Notes: a model not told the origin generated them from the letters alone. Shown: positions 1 to 7,632, counted from the first letter of the stretch. The stretch: 17,614 nt of DNA from CAYSLZ01 sp964468355 (GCA_964468355.1 CAYXSV010000029.1:1-17614), one strand, 5' to 3'. Numbers and translations are program-made.

Positions 1-6
1 GAAGGT

Positions 7-660
7 TTGAGCGGAAATATTGAAGAAAGTAAAAAGCAAACAGCAAACAGCGAACAGCAAAAAGCTGAAGGACAAAGGCCAAATGCTCGAAGCGAGAAAA
101 AGAAAAAAGAAAATAAATCATCCGGGGGGAGACAGCCGATGGAAGTTTTACCGTCAAAAGAAGAAAAAGCTCTCTTTGAGTGGAAAGCTTTAGAACGACC
201 CTTTCAAAAAAAAGATAAAGAGTTCTGGACTACTGTTCTTTCAGTTCTCGGTTTAGTTTGTTTAATTTTATTTTTTGTTAAGGAATGGTTTTTAATCGCA
301 ACTCTTATCGCTTTTCTTTTTCTTTACTACGTACTATTAACTGTTAAGCCCGAAAAAAGAAAATACAAAATTACTAACAAGGGTGTTTATATCAGCCCTA
401 GTGAACGGATAAATTGGGATTTACTCCACCGATTCTGGATTTCAGAAAAGTGGGGGCACCAAATGGTTAATTTCGGCACCTGGCTGAAGTTTCCAAGGGT
501 GGTTTCATTAGTTATTCCTGAAGAAGAAAAAAAAGAATTAGTTGAAACTCTTGAAAAATATTTACCTCAAGAAGAAACTTCTCCGCAATTTTTGGACAAA
601 TTCTCCACCTGGGTAACCAACAAGTTGCCTCTGGAAAAAGAAGAAAAGAAAAAATCTTAA
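7..660 (+). CDS. Conserved-type two-helix membrane protein, function unknown (5' end uncertain)
   Basis: I do not recognise a named family. The first ~45 residues are Lys/Gln/Glu-rich low complexity, encoded by an AACAGC-like tandem repeat at about 35-65. A hydrophobic stretch at residues ~76-112 reads as two closely spaced membrane helices. A soluble region follows (residues ~118-185), containing an ITNKGVYI strand, a WDLLHRFW segment and an amphipathic LVETLEKYL helix. The tail is again Lys-rich. The helix pair followed by a small beta-rich domain recalls PH-like membrane proteins of CPR bacteria, but that is memory of style, not a family assignment. The start is unclear. The frame is open to the window edge, TTG at 7 is the first start codon, and ATG at 139 follows a GGGGGAG purine run by about 7 nt. 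ATG 139 would give 174 residues and omit the repeat-derived N-terminus; I find it at least as likely. Confidence 0.7.
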   Translation: MSGNIEESKKQTANSEQQKAEGQRPNARSEKKKKENKSSGGRQPMEVLPSKEEKALFEWKALERPFQKKDKEFWTTVLSVLGLVCLILFFVKEWFLIATLIAFLFLYYVLLTVKPEKRKYKITNKGVYISPSERINWDLLHRFWISEKWGHQMVNFGTWLKFPRVVSLVIPEEEKKELVETLEKYLPQEETSPQFLDKFSTWVTNKLPLEKEEKKKS

Positions 661-691
661 ATTCTCCAATATTAAATGATAAAATAGACTA

Positions 692-718
692 GCCCTAATA
701 CCACGTAGGGTATAGGGC
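692..718 (+). terminator. Hairpin between the membrane protein gene and tRNA-Arg
   Basis: GCCCT plus ATACC (with one bulged A at 697) pairs with GGTAT plus AGGGC around a six-base loop, a 10-bp stem. No T-run follows on the plus strand, so it may be a weak terminator or a processing hairpin just ahead of the tRNA at 725. A possible -10 (TAAAAT, 680-685) lies just before it. Confidence 0.35.
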
Positions 719-724
719 GATTAC

Positions 725-798
725 GTCCCTGTAGCTTAACTGGATAAAGCGTTCGCCTCCGGAGCGAAAGATTGGAGGTTCAAATCCTCTCAGGGATA
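725..798 (+). tRNA. tRNA-Arg (anticodon CCG)
   Basis: Folds as a class I tRNA. The acceptor GTCCCTG (725-731) pairs with CAGGGAT (791-797), with a G-T first pair. The D-arm is 734-750. The anticodon stem TTCGC/GCGAA encloses loop CTCCGGA with anticodon CCG at 759-761. The T-arm is GGAGG-TTCAAAT-CCTCT (774-790). The discriminator base is A798. The CCA tail is not encoded (ACAATA follows), so CCA must be added after transcription, unlike in the neighbouring tRNA-Ser gene. It reads codon CGG. Confidence 0.95.
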
Positions 799-804
799 CA
801 ATAA

Positions 805-848
805 AAATTTTCAAATTTTCAATTCTCGAATTTTCAAAACAATTTGAA
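805..848. repeat. AT-rich ATTTTCAA tandem-like repeat
   Basis: The spacer between the two tRNAs carries three copies of an ATTTTCAA-like unit (805-838), followed by an AATTTGAAT stretch that is its rough inverse and could fold back on it. I see no ORF or promoter in 799-880. Low-complexity intergenic arrays of this kind are frequent in CPR genomes, in my recollection. Confidence 0.5.
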
Positions 849-880
849 TATTGGGTTTTTAAGCATTGGGATTTATGTTC

Positions 881-969
881 GGTGGGATGACGGAGTTGGT
901 TAAACGTGCTGGTTTCGAAAACCAGTGGGCCTTTGGCCCGCGCGAGTTCGAATCTCGCTCCCACCGCCA
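881..969 (+). tRNA. tRNA-Ser (anticodon CGA)
   Basis: Folds as a class II tRNA with a long variable arm. The acceptor GGTGGGA (881-887) pairs with TCCCACC (959-965). The anticodon stem CTGGT/ACCAG (909-913/921-925) encloses loop TTCGAAA with anticodon CGA at 916-918. The variable arm at 926-941 has a GGGCC/GGCCC stem. The T-arm is GCGAG-TTCGAAT-CTCGC (942-958). The discriminator is G966, as expected for serine tRNAs, and CCA is encoded at 967-969. The gene ends 47 nt before the copper ATPase start region. I looked for a second copy of its 3' end downstream as a sign of integration and found none. Confidence 0.96.
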
Positions 970-970
970 G

Positions 971-1008
971 TTGGAAAATGGGTTAAACATAATTTAAAAT
1001 TTCTGAGG
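971..1008 (+). promoter_or_regulatory. Possible promoter and ribosome-binding site for the copper ATPase
   Basis: TTGGAA (971-976) and TAAAAT (995-1000) are spaced 18 nt apart. TGAGG at 1004-1008 is a good Shine-Dalgarno placed 8 nt before ATG 1017. It does not suit ATG 1047, the start normally called. The predicted transcription start (~1007) would cut into the Shine-Dalgarno, so readthrough from the tRNA-Ser transcript is an alternative. The ribosome-binding site is firmer than the promoter. Confidence 0.4.
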
Positions 1009-1016
1009 CGGTTAAT

Positions 1017-1087
1017 ATGTATAAATACAAATGTTCAGAATGAGGGATGGAATATAACAAACCGGGGAAATGTACCATGGATGGTAC
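1017..1087 (+). other. In-frame upstream extension of the copper ATPase, interrupted by TGA at 1041
   Basis: From ATG 1017 the reading is MYKYKCSE, then TGA (1041-1043), then GMEYNKPGKCTMDGTTLIK in the same frame as the ATPase. Reading the TGA as Cys would complete a CxxC-G zinc-ribbon or heavy-metal-binding segment of the kind that begins many P1B ATPases (Y-x-C-x-x-C-G ... PGKC). A 16-nt perfect palindrome at 1072-1087 (GTACCAT/ATGGTAC) can form a hairpin 28 nt after the TGA. Explanations are a nonsense mutation with reinitiation at ATG 1047, a sequencing error, or recoding (selenocysteine or readthrough). Confidence 0.55.
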
Positions 1088-3089
1088 TACACTTATCAAG
1101 ACCGAGGATGATAAATCCTCTAATCATAATCATTCAATACTCAAAAAACATGATCACTTAGAGCATCACAAGCATATGGTTAAAGATTTCAAAAAAAGAT
1201 TCATAGTATCAATAATTGTCACTATCCCAATTCTTCTTTTATCCCCTCTAATTCAGAACTTCCTCAGCATAAGTTATAACTTCACCGGAGACAAGTATAT
1301 TTTATGGATATTGTCCAGTTTCATATTTTTTTATGGCGGATGGCCATTTCTTAAAGGCATATTTGAAGAACTAAAAAAGAAACAGCCGGGAATGATGACG
1401 CTAATTGCTTTAGCAATTTTTGTTGCATATTCTTATAGCTCTGCAGTCGTATTTGGATTGAAAGGAAAATTCTTTTTCTGGGAACTAGCTACTTTAATAG
1501 ATGTCATGCTTGTAGGACATTGGATTGAAATGAAATCTGTTCTTGGAGCTTCTAAAGCATTAGAAAAGCTAGCTCAATTACTACCTGACATAGCCCATCT
1601 AACTAATGGCACAAATGTGAAGATTTCTGAACTGAAGAAGGGAGATACAATCCTTGTTAAGGCAGGAGAAAAGATTCCTGCTGACGGCATTATTGTTAAA
1701 GGAACTAACTATCTTGATGAATCAATGCTCACAGGAGAATCAAAGCCAGTTAAAAAAAAGAAAAATGACAAAGTAATTGCTGGTTCTATAAATGGTGATG
1801 GAATTATTGAAGTTAAAGTTGAAAGAATAGGAGAAGAAACATATCTGAACAAAGTTATCAGTCTTGTAAAGGATGCACAGGCATCAAAATCTAAAACACA
1901 GAGATTGGCTGATGTAGCTGCTAAGTGGCTTACTGTAATCGCAGTTACAATAGGGATTGGAACATTTGCGTACTGGGTCATTTATGGCCCTAATTTGGCA
2001 TTTGCCATAGAAAGAATGGCTACAGTAATGGTTATCACATGCCCCCATGCTTTAGGTTTAGCTATTCCCCTAGTTACTGCTGTCTCAACTTCATTATCTG
2101 CCAAAAATGGTCTATTAATAAGAAACCGAACAGCATTTGAAAATTCAAGAAAGATTTCAACTATTGTATTTGACAAAACCGGGACATTGACAAAAGGAAA
2201 TTTCGGAGTAACTTCAATCTCAATATTTGATAAAAATTTTAACAAACAGAACCTTCTAGAACTGGCTTCATCCCTTGAGAAAAATTCTGACCATCCAATA
2301 GCAAAAGGAATTATTGAAAAAGCAAAACAGATTGAGGTTAACGGTATCAATGTAACTAACTTTAAAGTAATGAAAGGGGAAGGCATAAAAGGAAAAGTTA
2401 ACGGAAAAAATGTTAAGCTTGTAAGTCAAAAACATATCAAAAAAAATAACATTAAAGTGTCAAATTCAAAAATAGACGATAGTGGAACTTTAGTTTACGT
2501 AATTGTAGATAATACGCCAATTGGCGTAATTACTTTAGCGGATAAAATAAGATCGGAGTCTTATGAAGCAATAAATCAGCTTAAAGAATTAGGAATAAAA
2601 TGTTGGATGTTAACAGGAGATAATAAAATAATTGCTGGATCAGTTTCAAAAAAGTTAAAACTTGATGGCTTCTTTGCAGAAATATTACCACACGAAAAGC
2701 TAGAAAAAATAAAAGAATTGCAGAAAAAAGGTGAATTTGTCGCAATGGCAGGGGATGGTATTAATGATGCTCCTGCTCTTGCTCAAGCTGATGTTGGAAT
2801 TGCTATAGGTTCAGGAACAGACGTTGCAGCTGAAACTGCAGACATAATATTAGTAAACAGTAATCCCAAAGATGTAATCTCTTTAATATTATTCGGAAAG
2901 GCGACATACAGCAAGATGATCCAGAATCTTTTCTGGGCAACAGGATATAATATTTTGGCAATACCCTTGGCAGCAGGAGTATTAATTAGTGAAGGGATTG
3001 TTATTTCTCCTGCTATTGGTGCGGCTTTAATGAGCCTGAGCACAGTTATTGTAGCTATAAATGCAAAGTTTCTGAAAGTGAAAAAATGA
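1047..3089 (+). CDS. copB: CopB-type copper-transporting P1B-ATPase
   Basis: An integral-membrane ATPase expected to export copper (or silver) from the cytoplasm. In order it shows a His-rich N-terminus (HNHS...HDHLEHHKH, residues ~27-43), helices at ~50-70, 83-101, 117-138 and 143-160, the actuator motif TGES (229-232), and the transport motif CPH (332-334). The phosphorylation site is D376 in DKTGTLT; the nucleotide-binding HP is at 416-417 and the hinge GDGINDAP at ~569-576. Two C-terminal helices carry NLFWATGYN and the MSLSTV/AINA segment. CPH instead of CPC, the His-rich N-terminus and the absence of a ferredoxin-like HMA domain place it in the CopB (P1B-3) group. From ATG 1047 it is 680 residues; this start has GAGGG directly abutting it and no usable ribosome-binding site. 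The gene looks more AT-rich, with more AGA and ATA codons, than its neighbours and sits alone after a tRNA, so lateral gain is plausible. No copper regulator or chaperone is adjacent. Confidence 0.93.
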   Translation: MEYNKPGKCTMDGTTLIKTEDDKSSNHNHSILKKHDHLEHHKHMVKDFKKRFIVSIIVTIPILLLSPLIQNFLSISYNFTGDKYILWILSSFIFFYGGWPFLKGIFEELKKKQPGMMTLIALAIFVAYSYSSAVVFGLKGKFFFWELATLIDVMLVGHWIEMKSVLGASKALEKLAQLLPDIAHLTNGTNVKISELKKGDTILVKAGEKIPADGIIVKGTNYLDESMLTGESKPVKKKKNDKVIAGSINGDGIIEVKVERIGEETYLNKVISLVKDAQASKSKTQRLADVAAKWLTVIAVTIGIGTFAYWVIYGPNLAFAIERMATVMVITCPHALGLAIPLVTAVSTSLSAKNGLLIRNRTAFENSRKISTIVFDKTGTLTKGNFGVTSISIFDKNFNKQNLLELASSLEKNSDHPIAKGIIEKAKQIEVNGINVTNFKVMKGEGIKGKVNGKNVKLVSQKHIKKNNIKVSNSKIDDSGTLVYVIVDNTPIGVITLADKIRSESYEAINQLKELGIKCWMLTGDNKIIAGSVSKKLKLDGFFAEILPHEKLEKIKELQKKGEFVAMAGDGINDAPALAQADVGIAIGSGTDVAAETADIILVNSNPKDVISLILFGKATYSKMIQNLFWATGYNILAIPLAAGVLISEGIVISPAIGAALMSLSTVIVAINAKFLKVKK

Positions 3090-3158
3090 TTTGCTAATTT
3101 GAAAAATATTATTTAAAACTTCTCGCTATCGCTATATCACAAATGGAATCAATTTATT

Positions 3159-3167
3159 TGGTAAAAT
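3159..3167 (+). promoter_or_regulatory. Extended -10 promoter, leaderless start of the first PBP gene
   Basis: TGG followed by TAAAAT (3162-3167) lies 7 nt before ATG 3175, which places the expected transcription start at or next to the A of the start codon. No convincing -35 or Shine-Dalgarno is seen. The TTGG-TAnnnT form recurs before two other genes in this window. Confidence 0.5.
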
Positions 3168-3174
3168 GTGAAGT

Positions 3175-5373
3175 ATGGCAAGAAAGAAAAATGCTAAGGG
3201 CGCAAAACCAAACTCGAAAGGCACAAAGAAAAGAACCAAGAGAATCAGGCAAATAATCATAAAGCGGTGGTGGATCGGGCCGGTAATTTTGATTTTAACC
3301 GGTATAGGGTTATTTGCTTTTTTCCTCCGTTCACTACCCTCGCCAAAATTACTGTCAGAATTTCCTTATCCGGAATCAACTGAAATATTCGACCGCAACG
3401 ATAACCTGCTTTATGAAATTCACGGAGAAGAAAACCGGGTACCAATAAACCTGAAAGATTTACCGGATCACTTAATTGATGCTACATTAGCAATTGAGGA
3501 CGAAAAGTTTTACCGCCACTCGGGTTTTGATTTGAAAGGCATCAGCCGGGCAGTAGTTTCAATATTTTTAGAACGCAAACTTGAAGGCGGTTCAACAATA
3601 ACCCAACAGCTGGTTAAAAACGCTTTACTAACCCAAGAAAGGACAATAACCAGAAAATTTAAAGAAGCAGTTCTAACTATTCTTACCGAACAAGTTTACA
3701 CAAAGGACGAAATATTGGAAATGTATTTTAATCAAATTCCTTACGGCGGGGTCTCCTACGGCATCGAGGCCGGGGCAAGAAGATTTTTTAACAAATCGGC
3801 TAAAGATTTAAGTTTAGCCGAATCAGCGCTTCTAGCCGGACTGCCGGCAGCTCCAACCAATTATTCACCCTTTATCCACCCGGATAAAGCTAAGCAGAGA
3901 CAAAAAACTGTTCTGTACCGGATGAAACAAGCCGGAAAAATTGATCAGGAAACCTATGACAAGCTTAAAGATGAGAAATTATCCTACGCCAAGCCGGAAA
4001 GCAAAATAAACGCTCCGCATTTTGTTTTTTACATTAAAGAACAATTAATAGAAAAATATGGTGAAAAAATTACCCATCAAGGAGGACTAAAAGTTAAAAC
4101 AACACTTGACCTGGAAATTCAAAACATGGCCGAGGAAATAGTCAAAGATGAAATTTCAAAACTGGCTGATGCAAATGTTTCTAACGGAGCAGTAATTATT
4201 ACCGAACCGAAAACAGGCCAAATTTTAGCAATGGTCGGATCAAAAAATTATTTTGCTCAAGATATTGACGGCCAATATAATGTTACCACCGGCCTCCGAC
4301 AACCCGGTTCGGCCATTAAACCAATTAATTACGTTACCGGCTTGGCGACTAAAAAAGTAACCCCGGCAACCATTTTTGCCGATATACCGACTTGTTTTAC
4401 CGGCGGACCTAAAACCTACTGTCCACGAAATTACGACGGTTCATTCCACGGAGCCGTCCAATTACGATATGCACTGGGTAATTCTTTTAATATACCGGCG
4501 GTGAGAATGCTGGCAATAAACGGCATTGAACCCTTTATTGCTTCCGCTTCAGCTGCCGGTTTGGAAAGTTTGGGTAAACGTGATCCTTCTGATTTTGGCT
4601 TGTCGTTAACCCTCGGCGGCGGCGAAGTTAAAATGACCGAAATGGCAACCGCTTTTGGAACACTGGCTAATCTCGGTGTAAAAAAAGACCTCGGTTCAAT
4701 TTTAAAGGTAGAAGATAAAAAAGGAGAAACCTTAGAAGAATTCGTCAACCCGGGAGGAAAAAGAGTTTTTCCAATGGAAGCGGCTTATTTAATTAATCAT
4801 ATTCTTCAAGACAATGGTGCCAGAAGCGCAGCTTTTGGTTCTAATTCACTGCTGGTTATCAAAGACCACCCGGAAGTAGCAGTAAAAACCGGAACAACAA
4901 ATGATAAACGCGATAATTGGACAGTTGGTTATACCCCGGGATACGTAGCTGTCGTCTGGGTCGGCAATAACGATAATTCACCAATGGGATGGGTTTCTTC
5001 CGGTGTAACCGGCGCCTCACCTATTTGGAACAAAATCATGACCAATCTATTAGAAGGCAAAAAACAGCAGTGGCCCACTCAACCGACAAGTATTGTTGGA
5101 GCAACCGTTTGTAATGCCACCGGAGCAAGACCTCCGGAAGAAGGATGCGACTCTCGTTATGAATACTTTATTAAAGACACAGTTCCCAGCACTCAATCAA
5201 TAAACCAACCAATTTTAATTGACAAAGATACTGATATGCCGGTTCAGCCGGGCGAAGATTTACCTAACGCTGAATGGCAGGAACGACAAGCGGTTAAGGA
5301 TCCACTGGGAACGATAGTCTGCTTTGACTGTCCGCAAACCATCCCGGAAAAACCAGTTACTGTCTCACCCTAA
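3175..5373 (+). CDS. Class A penicillin-binding protein (glycosyltransferase GT51 / transpeptidase), copy 1
   Basis: A bifunctional peptidoglycan synthase of 732 residues that polymerises glycan strands from lipid II and cross-links stem peptides outside the membrane. A Lys/Arg-rich cytoplasmic tail (1-32) precedes one membrane helix (~34-53). The GT51 domain (~68-240) has catalytic E108 in EDEKFYRHSG and the EGGSTITQQLVKN motif (~139-151). The penicillin-binding domain carries S379-A-I-K382 (nucleophile motif), S437-F-N439 and K571-T-G573. The tail contains two small Cys pairs (VCNATGARPPEEGC and CFDC), unusual for an exported protein. The gene lies directly before a paralogue, 54 nt apart. 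The start is chosen from the basic N-terminus preceding the helix and the extended -10 seven nt upstream; no ribosome-binding site is visible. Confidence 0.96.
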   Translation: MARKKNAKGAKPNSKGTKKRTKRIRQIIIKRWWIGPVILILTGIGLFAFFLRSLPSPKLLSEFPYPESTEIFDRNDNLLYEIHGEENRVPINLKDLPDHLIDATLAIEDEKFYRHSGFDLKGISRAVVSIFLERKLEGGSTITQQLVKNALLTQERTITRKFKEAVLTILTEQVYTKDEILEMYFNQIPYGGVSYGIEAGARRFFNKSAKDLSLAESALLAGLPAAPTNYSPFIHPDKAKQRQKTVLYRMKQAGKIDQETYDKLKDEKLSYAKPESKINAPHFVFYIKEQLIEKYGEKITHQGGLKVKTTLDLEIQNMAEEIVKDEISKLADANVSNGAVIITEPKTGQILAMVGSKNYFAQDIDGQYNVTTGLRQPGSAIKPINYVTGLATKKVTPATIFADIPTCFTGGPKTYCPRNYDGSFHGAVQLRYALGNSFNIPAVRMLAINGIEPFIASASAAGLESLGKRDPSDFGLSLTLGGGEVKMTEMATAFGTLANLGVKKDLGSILKVEDKKGETLEEFVNPGGKRVFPMEAAYLINHILQDNGARSAAFGSNSLLVIKDHPEVAVKTGTTNDKRDNWTVGYTPGYVAVVWVGNNDNSPMGWVSSGVTGASPIWNKIMTNLLEGKKQQWPTQPTSIVGATVCNATGARPPEEGCDSRYEYFIKDTVPSTQSINQPILIDKDTDMPVQPGEDLPNAEWQERQAVKDPLGTIVCFDCPQTIPEKPVTVSP

Positions 5374-5409
5374 TAAAAACTGGGGCTTTATCCGGCTTTA
5401 AAGAACCTA

Positions 5410-5415
5410 TATAAT
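5410..5415 (+). promoter_or_regulatory. Candidate -10 box for the second PBP gene
   Basis: A perfect TATAAT in the 54-nt gap between the two PBP genes, 12 nt before ATG 5428. A TTTATC at 5387-5392 (17-nt spacer) is only a partial -35 match. It implies a leader of about 5 nt. The AT-rich context (TATATAATATAAG) makes a chance match possible. Confidence 0.4.
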
Positions 5416-5427
5416 ATAAGTAATATA

Positions 5428-7605
5428 ATGGGGCAGGTTAAAAAACTTCTAATTCTTCTGGGAAAACCGGGCTATTGGCTGGTTATTAATACTATAAGAT
5501 TGGTATTCCTAGTTCTAAAAGCATTTAAAAATTTGAAAAATAAACTTCCCGAAAAGAAAACAGCAAAACAAATATCAATTCCTTTCCCTAAAAAAAGAAT
5601 CAATAAAAAAACATTGGCTTTGGTTTTAATTATCATCGGAATATTTTTAGTCTTGGCAGGAATATTAGTTTCACTTTTTAAAGATCTTCCCAAACCCGAC
5701 CAATTGGTTGAAAGACCCTCCCCTTTAACAACCAAAATTTATGACCGTAACGATGAATTACTCTTTAAGATCTATCAAGAAGAAAATCGGACTTTAGCAA
5801 CCTTGGATAAAATTCCCGATCACATGATCAAAGCAACACTTGCAATTGAAGACAAAAATTTTTATGAACACAACGGTTTATCTTGGCGCGGGATCTTTAG
5901 AGCAATCCGTCATAATGTTTTAAATCCAAATCAAACCCCGATGGGCGGATCAACTATTACTCAACAGCTAATTAAAAATTCTCTACTTACACCCGAAAAA
6001 ACCTGGCGGAGAAAAACTCAAGAGGCGATCTTGTCAATTTGGGCGGAAAAAATTTTTAACAAAGATGAAATACTACAAATGTATTTCAATGAAATACCCT
6101 ACGGAGGAACCGCATACGGGGTGGAGGAAGCCAGTCAAAAATATTTTAATAAACATGTTTGGAACTTAAAGCCGGCGGAATCTGCTCTTCTTGCCGGTTT
6201 AACGCGCGCGCCTTCAGATTTTTCTCCATTCGGTTCATACCCTGAAAAAGCCAAAGACCGGCAAAAAAAAGTAATTACTGAAATGATTAAAGCTGGATTT
6301 ATTACTAAAAAAGAAGCCGATAAAATTATTCTCGATCGGTTAAGATTCAATTTGGAAAAAGATACTATTAAAGCACCTCATTTTGTATTTTATGTTAAAG
6401 ATTGGCTGATTAAAAATTTCGGTCAGGAGCTGGTTGAAAAGGGCGGCCTTCAAGTAAAAACAACCCTGGATTGGCCAACTCAACAGAAAATTGAATCAAT
6501 AGTCAGAGATGAAGTCAATAATTTGGATAAATTAAATGTCACCAACGGCGCTGCATTAGTAGTTAATCCAAAAAAAGGAGAAATTACAGCCATGGTCGGT
6601 TCAAAGGATTATTTTGATTTTAAAAATGACGGAAATGTTAATGTTACTCTCAGACCACGCCAACCCGGGTCCTCAATAAAACCAATAAACTACGCTGTTG
6701 CTTTGCAAAAAGGATATACCGCGGCAACAATACTTTCCGATACACCGATAACTTATCGGCTACCGGGTCAAAAGCCATATTCGCCTGTAAATTACGACGG
6801 AAAATTCCGCGGTAAAGTTTCACTGAGAACAGCTTTAGGTTCTTCGTTAAACGTACCGGCAACCAAGGTCCTTTCCTCATACGGAGTTAACCAAATGATT
6901 GATATGGGTAAAAGAATGGGGATTACTACCTGGGAGAATAAAAATAGATTCGGTTTATCCTTAACTCTAGGCGGAGGAGAAGTTAAAATGATCGATTTAG
7001 CCCAGACATATTCGGTTTTTGCTAATCTTGGAAAAAAAATTAATTTAAATCCCGTGCTGGAGATAAAAAACCAAAAGAATGAAATAATTTATCAACACCC
7101 ATGCGCTAATTTTGACAATTGCCCGGGAAAAAAGGTTTTAGACCCGGGGATTGCCTTTATTATTAATGATATTTTAGCCGATAATCAGGCGCGTGAATTA
7201 GCTTTCGGGCCTAATTCTTTATTAAACTTCACCGACAGGAAAGTAGCCGTAAAAACGGGCACATCAAATAATTTAAGAGACAACTGGGCAATCGGTCATA
7301 CACCAAATATTCTAGTTTCGGTTTGGGTTGGAAATAATGATAATTCACCAATGAGCAGAATTGCTTCCGGAATAACCGGGGCAACACCAATTTGGCGAGA
7401 AATAATCGATAATCTGTTAACTAATTCCGCCAATAATACCTGGAAAAAGCCCGATAATGTTATCCAAACAACAATATGCCAAACAACAGGAACACTGCCC
7501 TGTGAAGAGTGTCCGCAAATAGTTGATGAGTATTTTTTAAAAGGGACTGAACCAACCACTCGATGTTCGTTTGAGAAAAATAAAAAAGATAACAAAAATC
7601 AGTAG
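5428..7605 (+). CDS. Class A penicillin-binding protein (glycosyltransferase GT51 / transpeptidase), copy 2
   Basis: A 725-residue paralogue of the preceding gene with the same architecture and activities. A longer cytoplasmic N-terminus, with a semi-hydrophobic stretch at ~14-34 that may touch or cross the membrane, leads to the main helix (~66-87). The GT51 domain has catalytic E141 in EDKNFYEHNG and a GGSTITQQLIKN motif. The transpeptidase motifs are S415-S-I-K418, S473-L-N475 and K609-T-G611. The two paralogues share long identical stretches such as FGLSLTLGGGEVKM, so they derive from a tandem duplication. Cysteines cluster outside the membrane (HPCANFDNCPGK, ICQTTGTLPCEEC and a C-terminal TRC), different in number and placement from copy 1. 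Its TAG stop (7603-7605) lies within the 28-nt palindrome that ends the unit. Confidence 0.96.
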   Translation: MGQVKKLLILLGKPGYWLVINTIRLVFLVLKAFKNLKNKLPEKKTAKQISIPFPKKRINKKTLALVLIIIGIFLVLAGILVSLFKDLPKPDQLVERPSPLTTKIYDRNDELLFKIYQEENRTLATLDKIPDHMIKATLAIEDKNFYEHNGLSWRGIFRAIRHNVLNPNQTPMGGSTITQQLIKNSLLTPEKTWRRKTQEAILSIWAEKIFNKDEILQMYFNEIPYGGTAYGVEEASQKYFNKHVWNLKPAESALLAGLTRAPSDFSPFGSYPEKAKDRQKKVITEMIKAGFITKKEADKIILDRLRFNLEKDTIKAPHFVFYVKDWLIKNFGQELVEKGGLQVKTTLDWPTQQKIESIVRDEVNNLDKLNVTNGAALVVNPKKGEITAMVGSKDYFDFKNDGNVNVTLRPRQPGSSIKPINYAVALQKGYTAATILSDTPITYRLPGQKPYSPVNYDGKFRGKVSLRTALGSSLNVPATKVLSSYGVNQMIDMGKRMGITTWENKNRFGLSLTLGGGEVKMIDLAQTYSVFANLGKKINLNPVLEIKNQKNEIIYQHPCANFDNCPGKKVLDPGIAFIINDILADNQARELAFGPNSLLNFTDRKVAVKTGTSNNLRDNWAIGHTPNILVSVWVGNNDNSPMSRIASGITGATPIWREIIDNLLTNSANNTWKKPDNVIQTTICQTTGTLPCEECPQIVDEYFLKGTEPTTRCSFEKNKKDNKNQ

Positions 7606-7629
7606 GGACAATCCTAGGATTGTCCCTAC
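7602..7629. terminator. 28-nt perfect palindrome between convergent genes, bidirectional terminator or REP-like element
   Basis: The 14-nt arms (GTAGGGACAATCCT and its complement) meet without a spacer, giving a stem of up to about 12 bp around a small loop. It fills the gap between the convergent PBP and serine hydrolase genes and contains the PBP stop codon. Downstream on the minus strand the transcript would be U-rich (TGATTTTTG, then further T runs), which fits an intrinsic terminator for the hydrolase gene. On the plus strand no T-run follows. GTAGGGACA-type palindromes recur in many environmental genomes in my recollection, so it may be one copy of a dispersed repeat. Confidence 0.7.
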
Positions 7630-7632
7630 CAA

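Noticed and set aside
695..964. Minus-strand ORF of 89 codons spanning both tRNA genes
   Set aside because: It is the antisense reading of tRNA-Arg and tRNA-Ser; its apparent protein is a familiar artefact of tRNA complements.
1041..1043. Alternative genetic code with TGA as Gly (as in Gracilibacteria/Absconditabacteria)
   Set aside because: TGA is the natural stop of copB itself, of the serine hydrolase, of the polyprenyl synthase and of the 11282 membrane protein, and no other gene here has internal TGA codons.
1709..1981. Antisense ORFs within copB (1709-1981, 1982-2386, 2783-3043)
   Set aside because: They mirror the ATPase reading frame and have no promoter, ribosome-binding site or recognisable product.
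881..3174. Genomic island integrated at tRNA-Ser
   Set aside because: No second copy of the tRNA 3' end follows copB, and there is no integrase in the window.
3090..3174. Terminator or small RNA between copB and the first PBP gene
   Set aside because: No stable hairpin with a T-run is visible; only the extended -10 element could be supported.
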